Assembly (NCBI RefSeq): GCF_019331715.1
Contig: NZ_JAHBBG010000001.1
Span: 496,001-560,000 of the forward strand
DNA from: Bifidobacterium simiiventris
GTDB taxonomy: Bacteria > Actinomycetota > Actinomycetes > Actinomycetales > Bifidobacteriaceae
Direction of reading: 5' to 3'
Length of the DNA stretch: 64,000 nucleotides
Shown here in pieces: positions 28,117-37,756 of the stretch. The stretch's first letter is position 1, and each line of letters opens with the position of its first letter. The position numbers were made by a program, and so were the translations under genes. The notes under the pieces were generated by a model that saw only the letters and a program-made list of their open reading frames with translations, was not told the origin of the DNA and made no database searches.

Positions 28117-29100
28117 TCACGCGGTCATGCCGGTGAATCCGGCCTCGTTGATCTTGTTCACGTCGTCCTTCGGCTCGCCTTCGGTCTTGCCCGGCAGCGG
28201 CGGCTGCTTGCCGCGCGTGCCCATCGCGCGCGCGTCGAAGCCCTTGCCGAAGTGCTTTTCGATGCGCGACTGGATGACCATGAGGATCGATGTGATGAGC
28301 AGGTACCAGAAGCAGGCCACGAGCAGCAGCGGAATCGGCTTGTAGATGCGGTTCGCGATCGCGCCGGTGGCGAACTGCAGTTCGAGCGTGAACGGGACGG
28401 CGGTGACGAGCGACGTGGTCTTGAGCATGCCGATCGTCTCGTTGCCGGTAGGCGGGATGATGATGCGCATGGCCTGCGGCAGGATGATGCGGCGCATGAT
28501 GAGCGAACGCTTCATGCCGAGGGCCTGCGCGGCCTCGGTCTGGCCCGGGTCGACCGCCTCAAGGCCGGCGCGCACGATTTCGGACAGGTATGCGGCCTCG
28601 TTCAGGGCCAGGCCGATCCATGCGGCGTTGAACGCGGTGATCACATCCTGCGAGTTCACGCTCCAGAACGCGATGTCGGTGAACGGGATACCGAGGCTGA
28701 GCTTGGGCACGAGCACGGCGAACAGGCCCCAGAACACGAGCTGCGTGTACACAGGGGTGCCGCGGAAGAACCAGATGAAGAACCAGCTGACGCCGCGCAG
28801 CACCGGGTTGATGGACTTGCGCATGATGGCGAGGATGATCGACAGGATGATCGCGACGACCATCGAGATGACGGTCAGTTCGAGCGTGTACCGAATGCCT
28901 TCGAGCACGTTCTCGTTGAACAGGTACTTCCAGACGGTCGGCCAGTCGAGCCGCGGATTGGTGATCATGCCCTGGATGAGCATCGCCGCGAGCAGCGCGA
29001 CGATCACGGCGGCCACGATCGGGCCGGGACGGCGCACGGGCAGCGCGTCGATGCGGTTCGGGATGTTCAGTCCGTCGCCGTCAGCTTGTTTCTTCGCCAT
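28117..29100 (-). CDS. Polar amino acid ABC transporter permease
   Basis: The product is 327 residues from ATG 29100 (AAGGA 8 nt upstream). The HisM/GlnP family pattern is clear: [47 protein letters not shown] and the ATPase-coupling EAA loop [29 protein letters not shown]. About five to six helices are present, with a charged C-terminal tail. With one permease gene, the transporter probably uses a homodimer. Substrate is likely glutamate, glutamine or a related amino acid, as judged from the binding proteins. Confidence 0.9.
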   Translation of the reverse strand: MAKKQADGDGLNIPNRIDALPVRRPGPIVAAVIVALLAAMLIQGMITNPRLDWPTVWKYLFNENVLEGIRYTLELTVISMVVAIILSIILAIMRKSINPVLRGVSWFFIWFFRGTPVYTQLVFWGLFAVLVPKLSLGIPFTDIAFWSVNSQDVITAFNAAWIGLALNEAAYLSEIVRAGLEAVDPGQTEAAQALGMKRSLIMRRIILPQAMRIIIPPTGNETIGMLKTTSLVTAVPFTLELQFATGAIANRIYKPIPLLLVACFWYLLITSILMVIQSRIEKHFGKGFDARAMGTRGKQPPLPGKTEGEPKDDVNKINEAGFTGMTA

Positions 29101-29125
29101 ATGTATATCAGTCCTTATGTAATAT

Positions 29126-29391
29126 CTCGGCTCCCTCGGCTGAGGGACGTTGCTGTGAAGCAAACGCGGGAGCGTTTGCCAGCAACGTGCGAGCCGTGAG
29201 GCGAGCTAGTAAATAGCCAGCCGGAGGCTGGTCCGCAATTGCAGGATGCTGTCAACGTAGCTGACTGGGGGAGGGTCAAAGCCATTGCCTCTTAGTCCCA
29301 CTTCGCTGATTAAGGGGCAATCAAAAGCAAAACCCTCTTCTCTCCCTCAGTCAGCCTGCGGCTGACAGCTCCCTCATCAGAGGGAGCCGAG
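29126..29391. repeat. 266-bp element with 12-bp terminal inverted repeats
   Basis: The ends CTCGGCTCCCTC (29126-29137) and GAGGGAGCCGAG (29380-29391) are perfect inverted repeats. Inside are further palindromes (GCAAACGCGGGAGCGTTTGC; CAGCCTGCGGCTG; AGCCAGCCGGAGGCTG), but no open frame of note. It looks like a non-autonomous MITE inserted between a binding-protein gene and the permease gene of one operon. Confidence 0.75.
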
Positions 29392-29401
29392 TAATAGAGG
29401 T

Positions 29402-30334
29402 TTACGCCAGATCGGTGGGGTTGATCTCGGCCTTGTCGAGCGCACCGGATTCGACGCCCCAGTGCTTGAGGATCTTGCCGTACGTACCGTCGTCCATGAG
29501 CTGCTGCATGGCGGCCTGCACGAACTTGTCCATCTCCTCGTCGCCCTTCTTGATCGCGACGCCCTGCTTCGCGGTGCCCTCGACCTCGCCGAGCATCTCC
29601 AGCTCGCCGCCGGTCTGGCTGATCGCGTAGCCGCCGACCGGCGAATCCGCGTAGAACACGTCGGCCTTGCCGGTCACCACGCTGGTGGCCGCATCGGTCT
29701 GCAGCTTGGTGGAGAGCACCTCGACCGCATCCTTGCCGTCGGCCTTGCACTGCTCGGCGGCCTTGTTGGCCTCCTCTTCCTGCACGGTGCCGGTCTGCAC
29801 GGCGATCTTCAGGCCGCACAGCTGCGCGGAGTCGACCTTGTTCGGGTTGCCCTTCTTGACGACCCAGCTCGAGCCGGCACGGTAGTAGCTCACGAAGTCG
29901 ACGGCCTCGAGACGTTCCGTGGTGATCGTCATCGCGGTGATGCCGAGATCGTACTTGGATCCGACGGACGGGACGATCGAATCGAACGTGGACGAGACGA
30001 TGTCGGTCTTGACGCCGGCAAGCTTGCCGATCGCGGTGGCGATGTCGACGTCGTAGCCGACCGGGGTCTTGCCGTCCTCGGCGAGGAATTCGGCCGGCGC
30101 ATACGACAGTTCCATGCCGACGGTCAGCTTGCCCGCGCTCTTGACCGCGGACGGCAGCAGCGCGGCGACGTCGTCGTTGGTCTTGACGCCGCTCAGGTCG
30201 TAGCCCTCGGTGGTGTTGGTCGCGTTGCCGTCCGCATCGGTGGCGGTGTCGGTGGTGCCGCAGGCCGCCGTGGCGAACAGCATGGCGGCGCTCAGCGCGA
30301 GCGCGGCGGCGGTTTTGAGGTTCTTGAACATCAT
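29402..30334 (-). CDS. Amino acid ABC transporter substrate-binding lipoprotein 1
   Basis: The product is 310 residues from ATG 30334 (GAGAGGAACC upstream). The signal ends in ATAACGTT, a lipobox. The mature part is a family 3 (GlnH-type) binding protein: LTVGMELSYAPAEFLAEDGKTPVGYDVDIATAIGKLAG, SKYDLGITAMTITTERLEAVDFVSYYRAG and the C-terminal YGKILKHWGVESGALD. It captures a polar amino acid outside the membrane for the permease and ATPase encoded downstream. It is closely similar to the product of the next gene upstream, a paralogue. Confidence 0.9.
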   Translation of the reverse strand: MMFKNLKTAAALALSAAMLFATAACGTTDTATDADGNATNTTEGYDLSGVKTNDDVAALLPSAVKSAGKLTVGMELSYAPAEFLAEDGKTPVGYDVDIATAIGKLAGVKTDIVSSTFDSIVPSVGSKYDLGITAMTITTERLEAVDFVSYYRAGSSWVVKKGNPNKVDSAQLCGLKIAVQTGTVQEEEANKAAEQCKADGKDAVEVLSTKLQTDAATSVVTGKADVFYADSPVGGYAISQTGGELEMLGEVEGTAKQGVAIKKGDEEMDKFVQAAMQQLMDDGTYGKILKHWGVESGALDKAEINPTDLA

Positions 30335-30452
30335 GGTTCCTCTCTGTGTTCTCTCGGTTCTCGATGTGTTTACCGAGTATACAGAGAGGACAGGTTTTTC
30401 CTGTTACGAATGATGCCGCGGTTATTTCGATCAGACGAGGCACACTCACCAT

Positions 30453-30547
30453 TGTCATGTCGACCGAGCGAAGCGAGCGGAGAAATCTTCCGGAAGCCAG
30501 CCTCCTTAAAGATTTCTCGACTCGGCTTCGCCTCGCTCGAAATGACA
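30453..30547. repeat. ~95-bp inverted-repeat element, copy 3
   Basis: The ends are TGTCATGTCGACCGAGCG and CGCTCGAAATGACA, and the inner arms GGAGAAATCTTC and AGATTTCTCGAC match copy 2. It lies between the two paralogous binding-protein genes, so the operon is interrupted by two different repeat elements (this one and 29126-29391). The remaining gap sequence holds nothing else recognised. Confidence 0.75.
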
Positions 30548-30587
30548 GGGGGTAACAGTCACTCCAGTCGAAACGACACGTTCTCGA

Positions 30588-31544
30588 TCACACGGTCGGG
30601 TTGATCTCGGCCTTGTCTATCGCGCCGGACTTGACGCCCCACGCGTCGAGGATCTTGCCGTACGTGCCGTCGTCCATCAGCTTCTGGATGGCTTTCTGCA
30701 CGGCTTCGGCGGTCGCCGAATCGCCCTTCTTGATCGCCACGGCCTCCGGCGTCACGCCGGTGTCGTCGCCGAGCGTCTCCAGCGTGTCGCCGGTCTGCGA
30801 GATCGCGTATCCGGCGACCGGCGAGTCGGCGTAGAAGATCGACGCCTTGCCGGACGCCACGGCGGTGGTCACGTCGGTCTGCAGCTTGGACGACTGGATG
30901 TCGATCGCGTCCTTGCCGTCGGCCTTGCACTGCTCGTTGGCCTTGTTGACCTCTTCCTCCTGCGTGGTGCCGGTCTGCACGGCGACCTTCACGCCGCACA
31001 GGTTCGCGGTGTCGACCTTGTCGGGATTGCCCTTGCGCACGACCCACGTGGAGCCGGCCTTGAAGTAGGTGACGAAGTCGACGGCCTCCATGCGTTCCGG
31101 CGTGACCGTGAACGAGGAGATGCCGATGTCGTATTTGCTGCCGACCGACGGGATGATCGAGTCGAACGTGGACGAGACGGTCGTCTCTTTGAGACCGAAC
31201 ACGGCGGCCAGCGCCTTGGACAGGTCAACATCGAAGCCGACGGCGGTCTTGCCGTCCTCGGCGAGGAATTCGGCCGGCGCGTACGAGGTGTCGGTGCCGA
31301 CGGTGAGCGTGCCGTCGCCGGCCACCGAGTCGGGCAGCAGCGAGGCGATCGCGTCGTCCTTCTTGATGGAGCTCGTGTCAAAGCCCTGCGTGGTCGACGA
31401 ACCGGAGTCCTTGGAGTCGTTGCCGGACGCGCTGTTGCCGCCGGTATCGGTGGTGCCGCAGGCCGCGGCGGCAAAGATCATGGCCGCACTCAACGTGGCG
31501 GCCGCGATGGAACGGATCGAACGTATTCCCTTGCTGTAAGACAT
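30588..31544 (-). CDS. Amino acid ABC transporter substrate-binding lipoprotein 2
   Basis: The product is 318 residues from ATG 31544 (GAGAGGAAATCCA upstream). The signal ends in FAAAACGTT, a lipobox. Family 3 binding-protein motifs match the downstream paralogue almost segment by segment: YAPAEFLAEDGKTAVGFDVDLSKALAAVFG, SKYDIGISSFTVTPERMEAVDFVTYFKAG and YGKILDAWGVKSGAIDKAEINPT. The N-terminal linker (Ser/Gly/Asn-rich) differs. It is the first gene of the cluster. Two receptors for one permease may broaden substrate range. Confidence 0.9.
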   Translation of the reverse strand: MSYSKGIRSIRSIAAATLSAAMIFAAAACGTTDTGGNSASGNDSKDSGSSTTQGFDTSSIKKDDAIASLLPDSVAGDGTLTVGTDTSYAPAEFLAEDGKTAVGFDVDLSKALAAVFGLKETTVSSTFDSIIPSVGSKYDIGISSFTVTPERMEAVDFVTYFKAGSTWVVRKGNPDKVDTANLCGVKVAVQTGTTQEEEVNKANEQCKADGKDAIDIQSSKLQTDVTTAVASGKASIFYADSPVAGYAISQTGDTLETLGDDTGVTPEAVAIKKGDSATAEAVQKAIQKLMDDGTYGKILDAWGVKSGAIDKAEINPTV

Positions 31545-31638
31545 TGGATTTCCTCTCTCAGACATGTCGACCGGCGGGTATGTTTCCGGCTAATTCGAGA
31601 GAGTACGTTTCCGATGCTACGGTATCGTAAACCGAACA

Positions 31639-31665
31639 CGGATTGTCCACTGTATGGACAATCCG
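31639..31665. terminator. Hairpin downstream of smpB
   Basis: Perfect 11-bp arms CGGATTGTCCA and TGGACAATCCG with a 5-nt loop lie 15 bp past the smpB stop. No T-run follows, so it may terminate weakly or stabilise the mRNA end. Confidence 0.45.
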
Positions 31666-31679
31666 ATCATCCACCCGCC

Positions 31680-32159
31680 TTACCGGGCGCGCATGTTCTT
31701 GTAGCGCATGACGCGCAGCGCCTCGCGCTTGTCCTGCTCCTCGCGCAGGGCCTGGCGCTTGTCGTATTCCTTCTTGCCTCGCGCCAGCGCGATTTCGGCC
31801 TTGACGCGCCCGTCCTTGAAGTACAGGCTGATCGGGATGATCGTGTAGCCCTTCGCCTCGGACTGGCGGGAGAGCTTGACGATCTCGCGTTCGTGCAGCA
31901 GCAGCTTGCGCTTGCGCTTTGGGGCATGGTTGTTCCACGTGCCGTTCAAATATTCCGGGATGTTCGCGCCTTCGAGCCACATCTCGCCGCGGCGGTCGAT
32001 GGAGACGAACGCCTCCGCCAGCGACGCGCGTCCTTCGCGCAACGACTTGACCTCCGTGCCGGTGAGCACGAGCCCTGCCTCGTAATGGTCCTCGATCAGG
32101 TAATCGTGCCGGGCCTTCTTGTTCTGCACGATCAGCTTCGTGCCGGTTTCCTTGGCCAT
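31680..32159 (-). CDS. smpB: SsrA-binding protein
   Basis: The 159-residue product matches SmpB over its full length: [36 protein letters not shown] near the start, then [21 protein letters not shown], and the basic tail [28 protein letters not shown]. It binds tmRNA and brings it to stalled ribosomes for trans-translation. The start follows AAAGGAGGGGACG. I did not find the tmRNA gene nearby. It is downstream of the ftsE-ftsX-CHAP genes on the same strand. Confidence 0.95.
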   Translation of the reverse strand: MAKETGTKLIVQNKKARHDYLIEDHYEAGLVLTGTEVKSLREGRASLAEAFVSIDRRGEMWLEGANIPEYLNGTWNNHAPKRKRKLLLHEREIVKLSRQSEAKGYTIIPISLYFKDGRVKAEIALARGKKEYDKRQALREEQDKREALRVMRYKNMRAR

Positions 32160-32215
32160 CGTCCCCTCCTTTCGTCATGCAACGCAACAGATCAGAATAT
32201 CACAGCATACGCGAA

Positions 32216-32238
32216 GGGGCTTCCTCTCGGAAAGCCCC
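32216..32238 (-). terminator. Terminator-like hairpin after the CHAP gene
   Basis: Arms GGGGCTT and AAGCCCC flank a 9-nt loop in the gap between the CHAP hydrolase gene and smpB. No T-run follows on the minus strand, so read-through into smpB is possible. Confidence 0.45.
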
Positions 32239-32278
32239 ACGCGACGCGAACGACAAACGGCAAGATGCCGCCAGCAGT

Positions 32279-33721
32279 TCAGTGCACAAACCAGTACTGG
32301 CCGGAGTTGGTCAGCACGCGGCTGTGCATCATGTACAGGCCGCCCCAGTTCATTTCGGAGATGAGGAACGTGCCGTCGGAATACACGGCCTCGACCACGG
32401 CGACATGGCCGTACGTGCCGTCGGAACCGTCCTGTCCGGGAAGGAACGACAGCGCCGCTCCGACCTGCGGTGTACGGTCCACGCGCAGGCCATACGAGGG
32501 CGCGGTAGCCCACCATTCGCCGCCGTTGCCCAGATAGGACGGCGTGCCGATGCCCATTTCCTTGCGGCGGTTGTAGGCGTACCACGTGCACTGGCCGGCC
32601 GCGTAGGCGTTGCCGCTGTCGCCGTTGCTGGTGCCTTGGCCGCTGGACGAGGTGCCGGCGGATGACGAGGAACCGGATGACGACGAGCTGTTGTTGGTCG
32701 TGCCGCCCGTATTGGTGGAGGTACCGGCATTGGTCGTGCCGCCGGTCGAACCACCCGTCGACGGCGTGACATCCACGGACGGGGTGACGTTCGGATCGGT
32801 GGTGCCCTGTTCGCCGCTGCTCGGCTGCTGCGCGGCCGCGGCCTGCTCCGCCGCGTACTGCTCGTTGAGCGCGTCGATGCGGGACTGGGTCAGCACTTGG
32901 CTGGCGGCCTCCTTGGCCGCGCTGTCCTCAAGCTGGTCCTGCAGGCTTTCGAGTTCGGACCTCTTGGCCTCGCCGCTCACGCGCAGCGCCTCAAGTGAGT
33001 CGCGCTTGGCCTTCGCGTCGGCGGCTGCGGCCTGGGCCGTGGCCACCGCGTCGTCGGCCTTGACCTTGAGCTGGGCGATGGTAGTTTCGATGGCGGCCAG
33101 TCGTTCGCTGCGGTTCATCGACGTGTTCAAGGTGACGGCCGCGTCGGACGCCGCGTTCGACTCGGTGCGCGAGAGCGCGTCTCGCGTCTGCATCGAGTTG
33201 ACGAATTCCTTGGTGCTGGTCGATCCGGTGACCACGCTCATCACGTCGGACGCGTTCGAGCCGTGCATGGAGTCGCGCGCCATCTGGGCCACGGCCGCGT
33301 GCGCGTCGTCGTAGTCCTCACCGGTCTTCGCGATCTCGGCCTCGAGCGTCTGCTTGTCCTTTTGCGCGGCGGCGAGGCGTGCGGCCAGCGCGTCGGCCTC
33401 CTGCTGCGCCTGGGCCGCGGCGTCGTTGGCCTTGGTCACGGCGTCCTGCGCGGCCGGGATCGTCGTGTTGGTCAGCTTGTCGAGTTCTACGATCTTGTCG
33501 GCCAGTTCGCTGTTGACGCCGGCCAGACGCGAGCGCAGTTCGGCTTCGCGGTCGGCGCTGGCCTGCTGTTCGGCCTGTGCGTCGAGCAGGTCGCTGTACG
33601 TGTCGGCGGATGCGATCGGCACCACCGATCCGCTGAGCGCCGCGATCCCCATCGTCAGGCACAATGCCGTCGCCGACATCATCGCGATCGCCGGTCTACC
33701 CGCTCGTCTACGCACCATCAA
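32279..33721 (-). CDS. Secreted CHAP-domain peptidoglycan hydrolase with coiled coil (PcsB-like)
   Basis: The 480-residue product has a signal peptide (cleavage after ASA, near residue 39). A long coiled coil (about 45-300, heptads rich in Ala, Glu, Lys) follows, then a Ser/Thr/Gly-rich linker, and a C-terminal CHAP amidase/endopeptidase domain with Cys in AAGQCTWYAYNRR and His in TYGHVAVVEAV. This is the layout of PcsB/RipC-type hydrolases that FtsEX activates through the coiled coil. It lies directly downstream of ftsX, consistent with that partnership, and should split septal peptidoglycan during division. Confidence 0.9.
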   Translation of the reverse strand: MMVRRRAGRPAIAMMSATALCLTMGIAALSGSVVPIASADTYSDLLDAQAEQQASADREAELRSRLAGVNSELADKIVELDKLTNTTIPAAQDAVTKANDAAAQAQQEADALAARLAAAQKDKQTLEAEIAKTGEDYDDAHAAVAQMARDSMHGSNASDVMSVVTGSTSTKEFVNSMQTRDALSRTESNAASDAAVTLNTSMNRSERLAAIETTIAQLKVKADDAVATAQAAAADAKAKRDSLEALRVSGEAKRSELESLQDQLEDSAAKEAASQVLTQSRIDALNEQYAAEQAAAAQQPSSGEQGTTDPNVTPSVDVTPSTGGSTGGTTNAGTSTNTGGTTNNSSSSSGSSSSAGTSSSGQGTSNGDSGNAYAAGQCTWYAYNRRKEMGIGTPSYLGNGGEWWATAPSYGLRVDRTPQVGAALSFLPGQDGSDGTYGHVAVVEAVYSDGTFLISEMNWGGLYMMHSRVLTNSGQYWFVH

Positions 33722-33827
33722 CGTATCCTTTCGTCACAAACAGTGCTCACCATAACATACGAATCTGTGTATGCGCTGGGCCGTTCGCGCCCGGCTCGTG
33801 ACCTATCTCACGGGCGCGCGAAACGTC

Positions 33828-34751
33828 TCATGCCTTGAGATAGCGGCGCAGCGAGATCATCGACGCAACCATCGACAGCAGGATCGCGCCGGCCACAAGG
33901 AACGGCGAGATCATGAGCACGGTCATCTGGTCGACATACGGGATCCACGTGACCGACTGCGCGAGCCAGCCGGTGATGAACGTGCGCACGATCACCGACA
34001 GCATCACGCACGACAGTACGGAGCCGACCAGCGACGCGACCGTGCCTTCGAGGATGAACGGCAGCCGGATCGTCCAGTTGGACGCGCCGACCAGCCGCAT
34101 GATCTCCGTCTCCTTGCTGCGCGATGCCGCCGACATGCGGATCGTGGTCGCGGTCAGCAGGATCGCGACGAGCACCATCACCGCGGCGAGCACCGCCGTC
34201 ACCACGGTGGCCCGGTTGAGCACGGCGAACACCGGCTCGAAGATCTGCCGCTGGTCGGAGACCTCCTCCACGCCGTCCTGGCTGGAAAGCACTTCGGCGA
34301 CGACCTGGTACTTCTCCGGATTCTTGAGCTTGAGCCACAACGAATCCTGCATGTCGTCGGCGGTGAGCGTACGGCCCTGATACTCACCGTTCGGATACTG
34401 CTTGAGGAACGTGTTCTTATAGAACTCGTCCTTGGACATGTAGGTGATCTTGGAGACCACGTCGGGCAGTTCGTCGCGGATCTTCTGCTGGAGCGCGGTG
34501 ATTTCGGACGCGCTCGGCGACTTGCCGGACGCGCAATTGGCGGACTGGCTGGTGCCGTCCGGGCATAGCCACACGACGACCTCGACCTGGTCATACCAGC
34601 CGGACTTCGCCTTGGTGATCTGCGCCTGCGTGAGCACGGACGCGCCGATGAACAGGAACGAGATGAACGTGACGAGCATGACCGACAACAGCATCGGCAC
34701 GTTGCGCCTGAGGCTCGTCCAGGTTTCGGACAGGATGAACCGCACTCTCAT
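33828..34751 (-). CDS. ftsX: Cell division membrane protein FtsX
   Basis: The 307-residue product has the FtsX layout: a cytoplasmic N-terminus ([17 protein letters not shown]), one helix ([19 protein letters not shown]), an extracytoplasmic domain (about 40-170), then three helices with the family motif [28 protein letters not shown]. FtsX passes the ATPase state of FtsE to an outside hydrolase, presumably the CHAP protein encoded next. It overlaps the ftsE stop by 4 bp (ATGA). Confidence 0.94.
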   Translation of the reverse strand: MRVRFILSETWTSLRRNVPMLLSVMLVTFISFLFIGASVLTQAQITKAKSGWYDQVEVVVWLCPDGTSQSANCASGKSPSASEITALQQKIRDELPDVVSKITYMSKDEFYKNTFLKQYPNGEYQGRTLTADDMQDSLWLKLKNPEKYQVVAEVLSSQDGVEEVSDQRQIFEPVFAVLNRATVVTAVLAAVMVLVAILLTATTIRMSAASRSKETEIMRLVGASNWTIRLPFILEGTVASLVGSVLSCVMLSVIVRTFITGWLAQSVTWIPYVDQMTVLMISPFLVAGAILLSMVASMISLRRYLKA

Positions 34752-36214
34752 CGGGTTTCCTCCTTGCTGTCGCCGTCGTTTGCGCGGCCGGTCTGATTCG
34801 CGTGATTCGTTTGGGTCGCCGGATCGGATGCGGCGCGGGCGTGCGGCGGGGCCGGCGGCGCGGGCGGCATCGGCGGAAGCGGCACGTCGGGCAGATCGGT
34901 CGACGGTTCACGGTCGTCGTGTTTCACGGATTGTTTCACAGGCTGTTCCACAGGCTGCGCGAAAGCCGGCGCAGGTGCCGGCGGCTCCGTGGCGGCGCCG
35001 GCTGCCGGAATGGTCTCCGCAACAGCCGACGGCTCGGATGCCTGACGGAGCGCGTCGGCAGCGCCGGCATCGTCCCCAGACCGATCCGAATCGCCGGTCT
35101 GGGGACGGGCGGATCCATCTGCCCGTTCGGAACCGACACCGGACTCGGCGTCCCCCTCGCCCGCGTCGGCCTTCGCGGCCTCCTGCTGGGCCGCATACTC
35201 TTCGAGCCTGAGTCCCTTGCCCCACGTCAGCGTCGTCTCGACCGGCGCGAACACCTCGCCGTAGCGGCCGGTGCGCCCTGAATGCACGGAGTTGGCGAGC
35301 CGGGCGATGCCCTCGTCGGTCTCGTCGCTGTTGATCACCTCGGAAACATGTTCGACGACGCGTTCGGCCTGCTGGGAACGTGTGCCAGTCGTCTCGTCGA
35401 TCGTCACCGCAGGAACGGACGCCGGCTGCGCGGAACCGGCCACGACAGCCTGCGACTGCTGCGCGTCGGTCATGCCGAGCGCTTGCTTGGACTTGGATTC
35501 GACATCGGCGTCGGGGAAGAACAGCGCGGAATCGTAGGAGCCCTGCCGTTCGTCGCGTACGATCTGGCCGGCATGCAGTTCGACGACGCGCTTGCGCATC
35601 GAATTGACGATCTCCTCGTTGTGCGTGGCCATGACGATCGTGGTACCGGTACGGTTGATCGCGTCGAGCACCTCCATGATGCCGAGCGACGTGGTCGGAT
35701 CGAGATTGCCGGTCGGCTCGTCGGCGAGCAGGATCTGCGGATGGTTGACGTAGGCGCGAGCGATGGTGACGCGCTGCTGCTCGCCGCCTGACAGCTCGTG
35801 CGGATAGCTGTTCTCCTTGCCCGTGAGCCCCACGGTCTCGAGCACCTTCGGCACGAGCGACTTGATGGTCGAACGGCGCGTGCCGATCACCTCGAGCGCG
35901 AACGCGACGTTCTGCCAGACGGTCTTGTTGTTGAGCAGCTTGTAATCCTGGAAGATGAAGCCGATCGAGCGGCGATACTGCGGCACCTGACGGTTGGTGA
36001 GGCGGCGCAGGTCGTTGCCGGCGACGTGGATCTCGCCGCCCGTGGCCTCCTCTTCGCGCAGCAGGAGACTGAGCAGCGTGGTCTTGCCGGAGCCGGACGC
36101 GCCGACGAGGAAGACGAAATCACCCCGGTCGATGTGCAGATTGACGTCGTCCAGCGCGGGCCTCGTGCCGCGCGGATAGATCTTGCTCACATGATCCAAC
36201 GAGATGAGTGCCAT
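34748..36214 (-). CDS. ftsE: Cell division ATP-binding protein FtsE with long C-terminal extension
   Basis: The first ~225 residues are a normal FtsE ATPase: Walker [36 protein letters not shown], signature [16 protein letters not shown], Walker [14 protein letters not shown] and ATHNEEIV. The usual length is ~230; here a further ~260 residues follow, rich in Ala, Glu, Asp and finally Pro ([19 protein letters not shown]), probably disordered and cytoplasmic. It works with FtsX to control septal hydrolysis. The 83-bp gap to prfB contains a perfect palindrome. Confidence 0.93.
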   Translation of the reverse strand: MALISLDHVSKIYPRGTRPALDDVNLHIDRGDFVFLVGASGSGKTTLLSLLLREEEATGGEIHVAGNDLRRLTNRQVPQYRRSIGFIFQDYKLLNNKTVWQNVAFALEVIGTRRSTIKSLVPKVLETVGLTGKENSYPHELSGGEQQRVTIARAYVNHPQILLADEPTGNLDPTTSLGIMEVLDAINRTGTTIVMATHNEEIVNSMRKRVVELHAGQIVRDERQGSYDSALFFPDADVESKSKQALGMTDAQQSQAVVAGSAQPASVPAVTIDETTGTRSQQAERVVEHVSEVINSDETDEGIARLANSVHSGRTGRYGEVFAPVETTLTWGKGLRLEEYAAQQEAAKADAGEGDAESGVGSERADGSARPQTGDSDRSGDDAGAADALRQASEPSAVAETIPAAGAATEPPAPAPAFAQPVEQPVKQSVKHDDREPSTDLPDVPLPPMPPAPPAPPHARAASDPATQTNHANQTGRANDGDSKEETR

Positions 36215-36256
36215 GATCTTCCTTTGTTATATATGTGTGATGGCTCGCAATACCAT

Positions 36257-36290
36257 CTTGGTTCCCTTGCCGGCCGGCAAGGGAACCAAG
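36257..36290 (-). terminator. Perfect 34-bp palindrome between prfB and ftsE
   Basis: Arms of 17 bp (CTTGGTTCCCTTGCCGG and its exact complement) meet without a loop, 7 bp past the prfB stop. No T-run follows on the minus strand. It could end or attenuate the prfB transcript or be a protein-binding site. Confidence 0.55.
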
Positions 36291-36296
36291 AACGAG

Positions 36297-37424
36297 TTAC
36301 TCGGCCTCGGCCGCCGCGGCGCGACGCTGCTCGTGACGCCAGCGGATGCCGGCCTCGATGAACGCGTCGATGTCGCCGTCGAACACGGCCTGCGTCTGGC
36401 TCGTCTCGTAGCCAGTGCGCAGATCCTTGACCATCTGGTACGGGTGTAGCACGTAGGAGCGCATCTGATCACCCCAGCTGGCCTTGATGTCGCCGGCGAT
36501 CTCCTTCTTCTTCTTGGCCTCTTCCTCATGGCGCAGCACGAGCAGTCGGGACTGGAGCACGGCCATGGCGGCGGCGCGGTTCTGGATCTGCGAGCGCTCG
36601 TCCTGCATGGTCACGACGATGCCGGTCGGAAGGTGGGTGATGCGCACCGCGGAATACGTGGTGTTCACGCCCTGGCCGCCGGGGCCGGAGGAGCAGTACG
36701 TGTCGATGCGGATGTCGGTGTCCGGGATGTCGATGTGGTCGGTCGCCTCGACGAGCGGGACGACCTCGACCGCGGCGAAGCTGGTCTGGCGGCGGCCCTG
36801 GTTGTCGAACGGGGAGATGCGCACGAGACGGTGCGTGCCGCCCTCGACCGACAGGCGGCCGAACGCGTACGGCGCGTCCACCTGGAAGGTAGCGGACTTG
36901 ATGCCGGCCTCTTCCGCGTACGAGGTATCCATCACCTTGGCCTTGTAGCCGTGGCGCTCGGCCCAGCGCAGGTACATGCGCAGCAGCATCTGCGCGAAGT
37001 CGGCCGCGTCCACGCCGCCCGCGCCGGAGCGGATCGTCACGACCGCGGAACGCTCGTCGTATTCGCCGTCGAGCAGCGTCTGGATCTCCATGTCGTCGAG
37101 ATCCTTCTGGATCGACTCGACTTCGGTCTTCGCCTCGGCGAGCGAATCGGCGTCCTCCATCTCCTGGCCGAGCTCGACGAGCGTCTCCACGTCGTCGATG
37201 CGCTGGCTTGCGGAGTTCAGACGGCGCAACTGGGCCTGCGCGGCCGACAGCCGGCTCGTGATCTTCTGCGCGTTCTCCGGGTCGTCCCACAGGCCAGGCT
37301 CGGCCGCCTGCGTTTCGAGATCCTTGATGTCGGCCTTGAGCCGGTCGACGTCGAGTGCCTTGGCGATGGACTCGTACTTGGCGCGAGCGTCGCCGATTGC
37401 TTGGGAATAATCAAATTCTGCCAT
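36297..37424 (-). CDS. prfB: Peptide chain release factor 2
   Basis: The 375-residue product is a full-length RF2. The stop-codon-reading tripeptide SPF lies at 204-206 ([15 protein letters not shown]) and the catalytic GGQ at 249-251 ([20 protein letters not shown]). It recognises UGA and UAA and triggers peptide release. The frame is continuous, without the programmed frameshift of many bacterial prfB genes. GGTGG lies upstream of the ATG. The short membrane-protein gene at 37537-37668 precedes it. Confidence 0.96.
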   Translation of the reverse strand: MAEFDYSQAIGDARAKYESIAKALDVDRLKADIKDLETQAAEPGLWDDPENAQKITSRLSAAQAQLRRLNSASQRIDDVETLVELGQEMEDADSLAEAKTEVESIQKDLDDMEIQTLLDGEYDERSAVVTIRSGAGGVDAADFAQMLLRMYLRWAERHGYKAKVMDTSYAEEAGIKSATFQVDAPYAFGRLSVEGGTHRLVRISPFDNQGRRQTSFAAVEVVPLVEATDHIDIPDTDIRIDTYCSSGPGGQGVNTTYSAVRITHLPTGIVVTMQDERSQIQNRAAAMAVLQSRLLVLRHEEEAKKKKEIAGDIKASWGDQMRSYVLHPYQMVKDLRTGYETSQTQAVFDGDIDAFIEAGIRWRHEQRRAAAAEAE

Positions 37425-37536
37425 CGTATACCACCATATGTGTCGTTGCTGATGTATCCGGTCGTTTTCCTAGGTGCGCACAATATATGCATGAAAAACG
37501 CATATCCCTCGTTGGGCATGCGCGGGCAAAGGTGCG

Positions 37537-37668
37537 TCAAAGACCGGCGTAGATAGCCGGGATGACAAGGCTGAGCAGCATGGCGGCAGCGACGACGATG
37601 CACACCGCGCGCATGATGTTGCGACGGCGGCGTTCGCGCTGCTCCCGTTCAGTCTTGTAATCGTTCAC
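37537..37668 (-). CDS. Small single-pass membrane protein (43 residues)
   Basis: A GTG-started frame of 43 codons encodes a very basic, charged N-terminus (NDYKTEREQRERRRRNIM) followed by one hydrophobic helix (AVCIVVAAAMLLSLVIPAIYAGL) and a stop. GGCGG lies upstream. The sharply bipolar charge pattern and good codon use argue for a real gene. It lies upstream of prfB on the same strand and opposite dapD. No function is known to me; small proteins like this often modify larger membrane complexes. Confidence 0.65.
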   Translation of the reverse strand: MNDYKTEREQRERRRRNIMRAVCIVVAAAMLLSLVIPAIYAGL

Positions 37669-37756
37669 AGTCCGCCATTGTAACGACTCGCCCGGATTTA
37701 TGACGCGCACGAATTAAGCTGGAGGCATTATCACATGATCTGATAAGGAGCACTCA

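Noticed and set aside
36297-37424. Programmed frameshift in prfB
   Set aside because: The frame is continuous from the ATG to the stop without an internal UGA, so no frameshift is needed.
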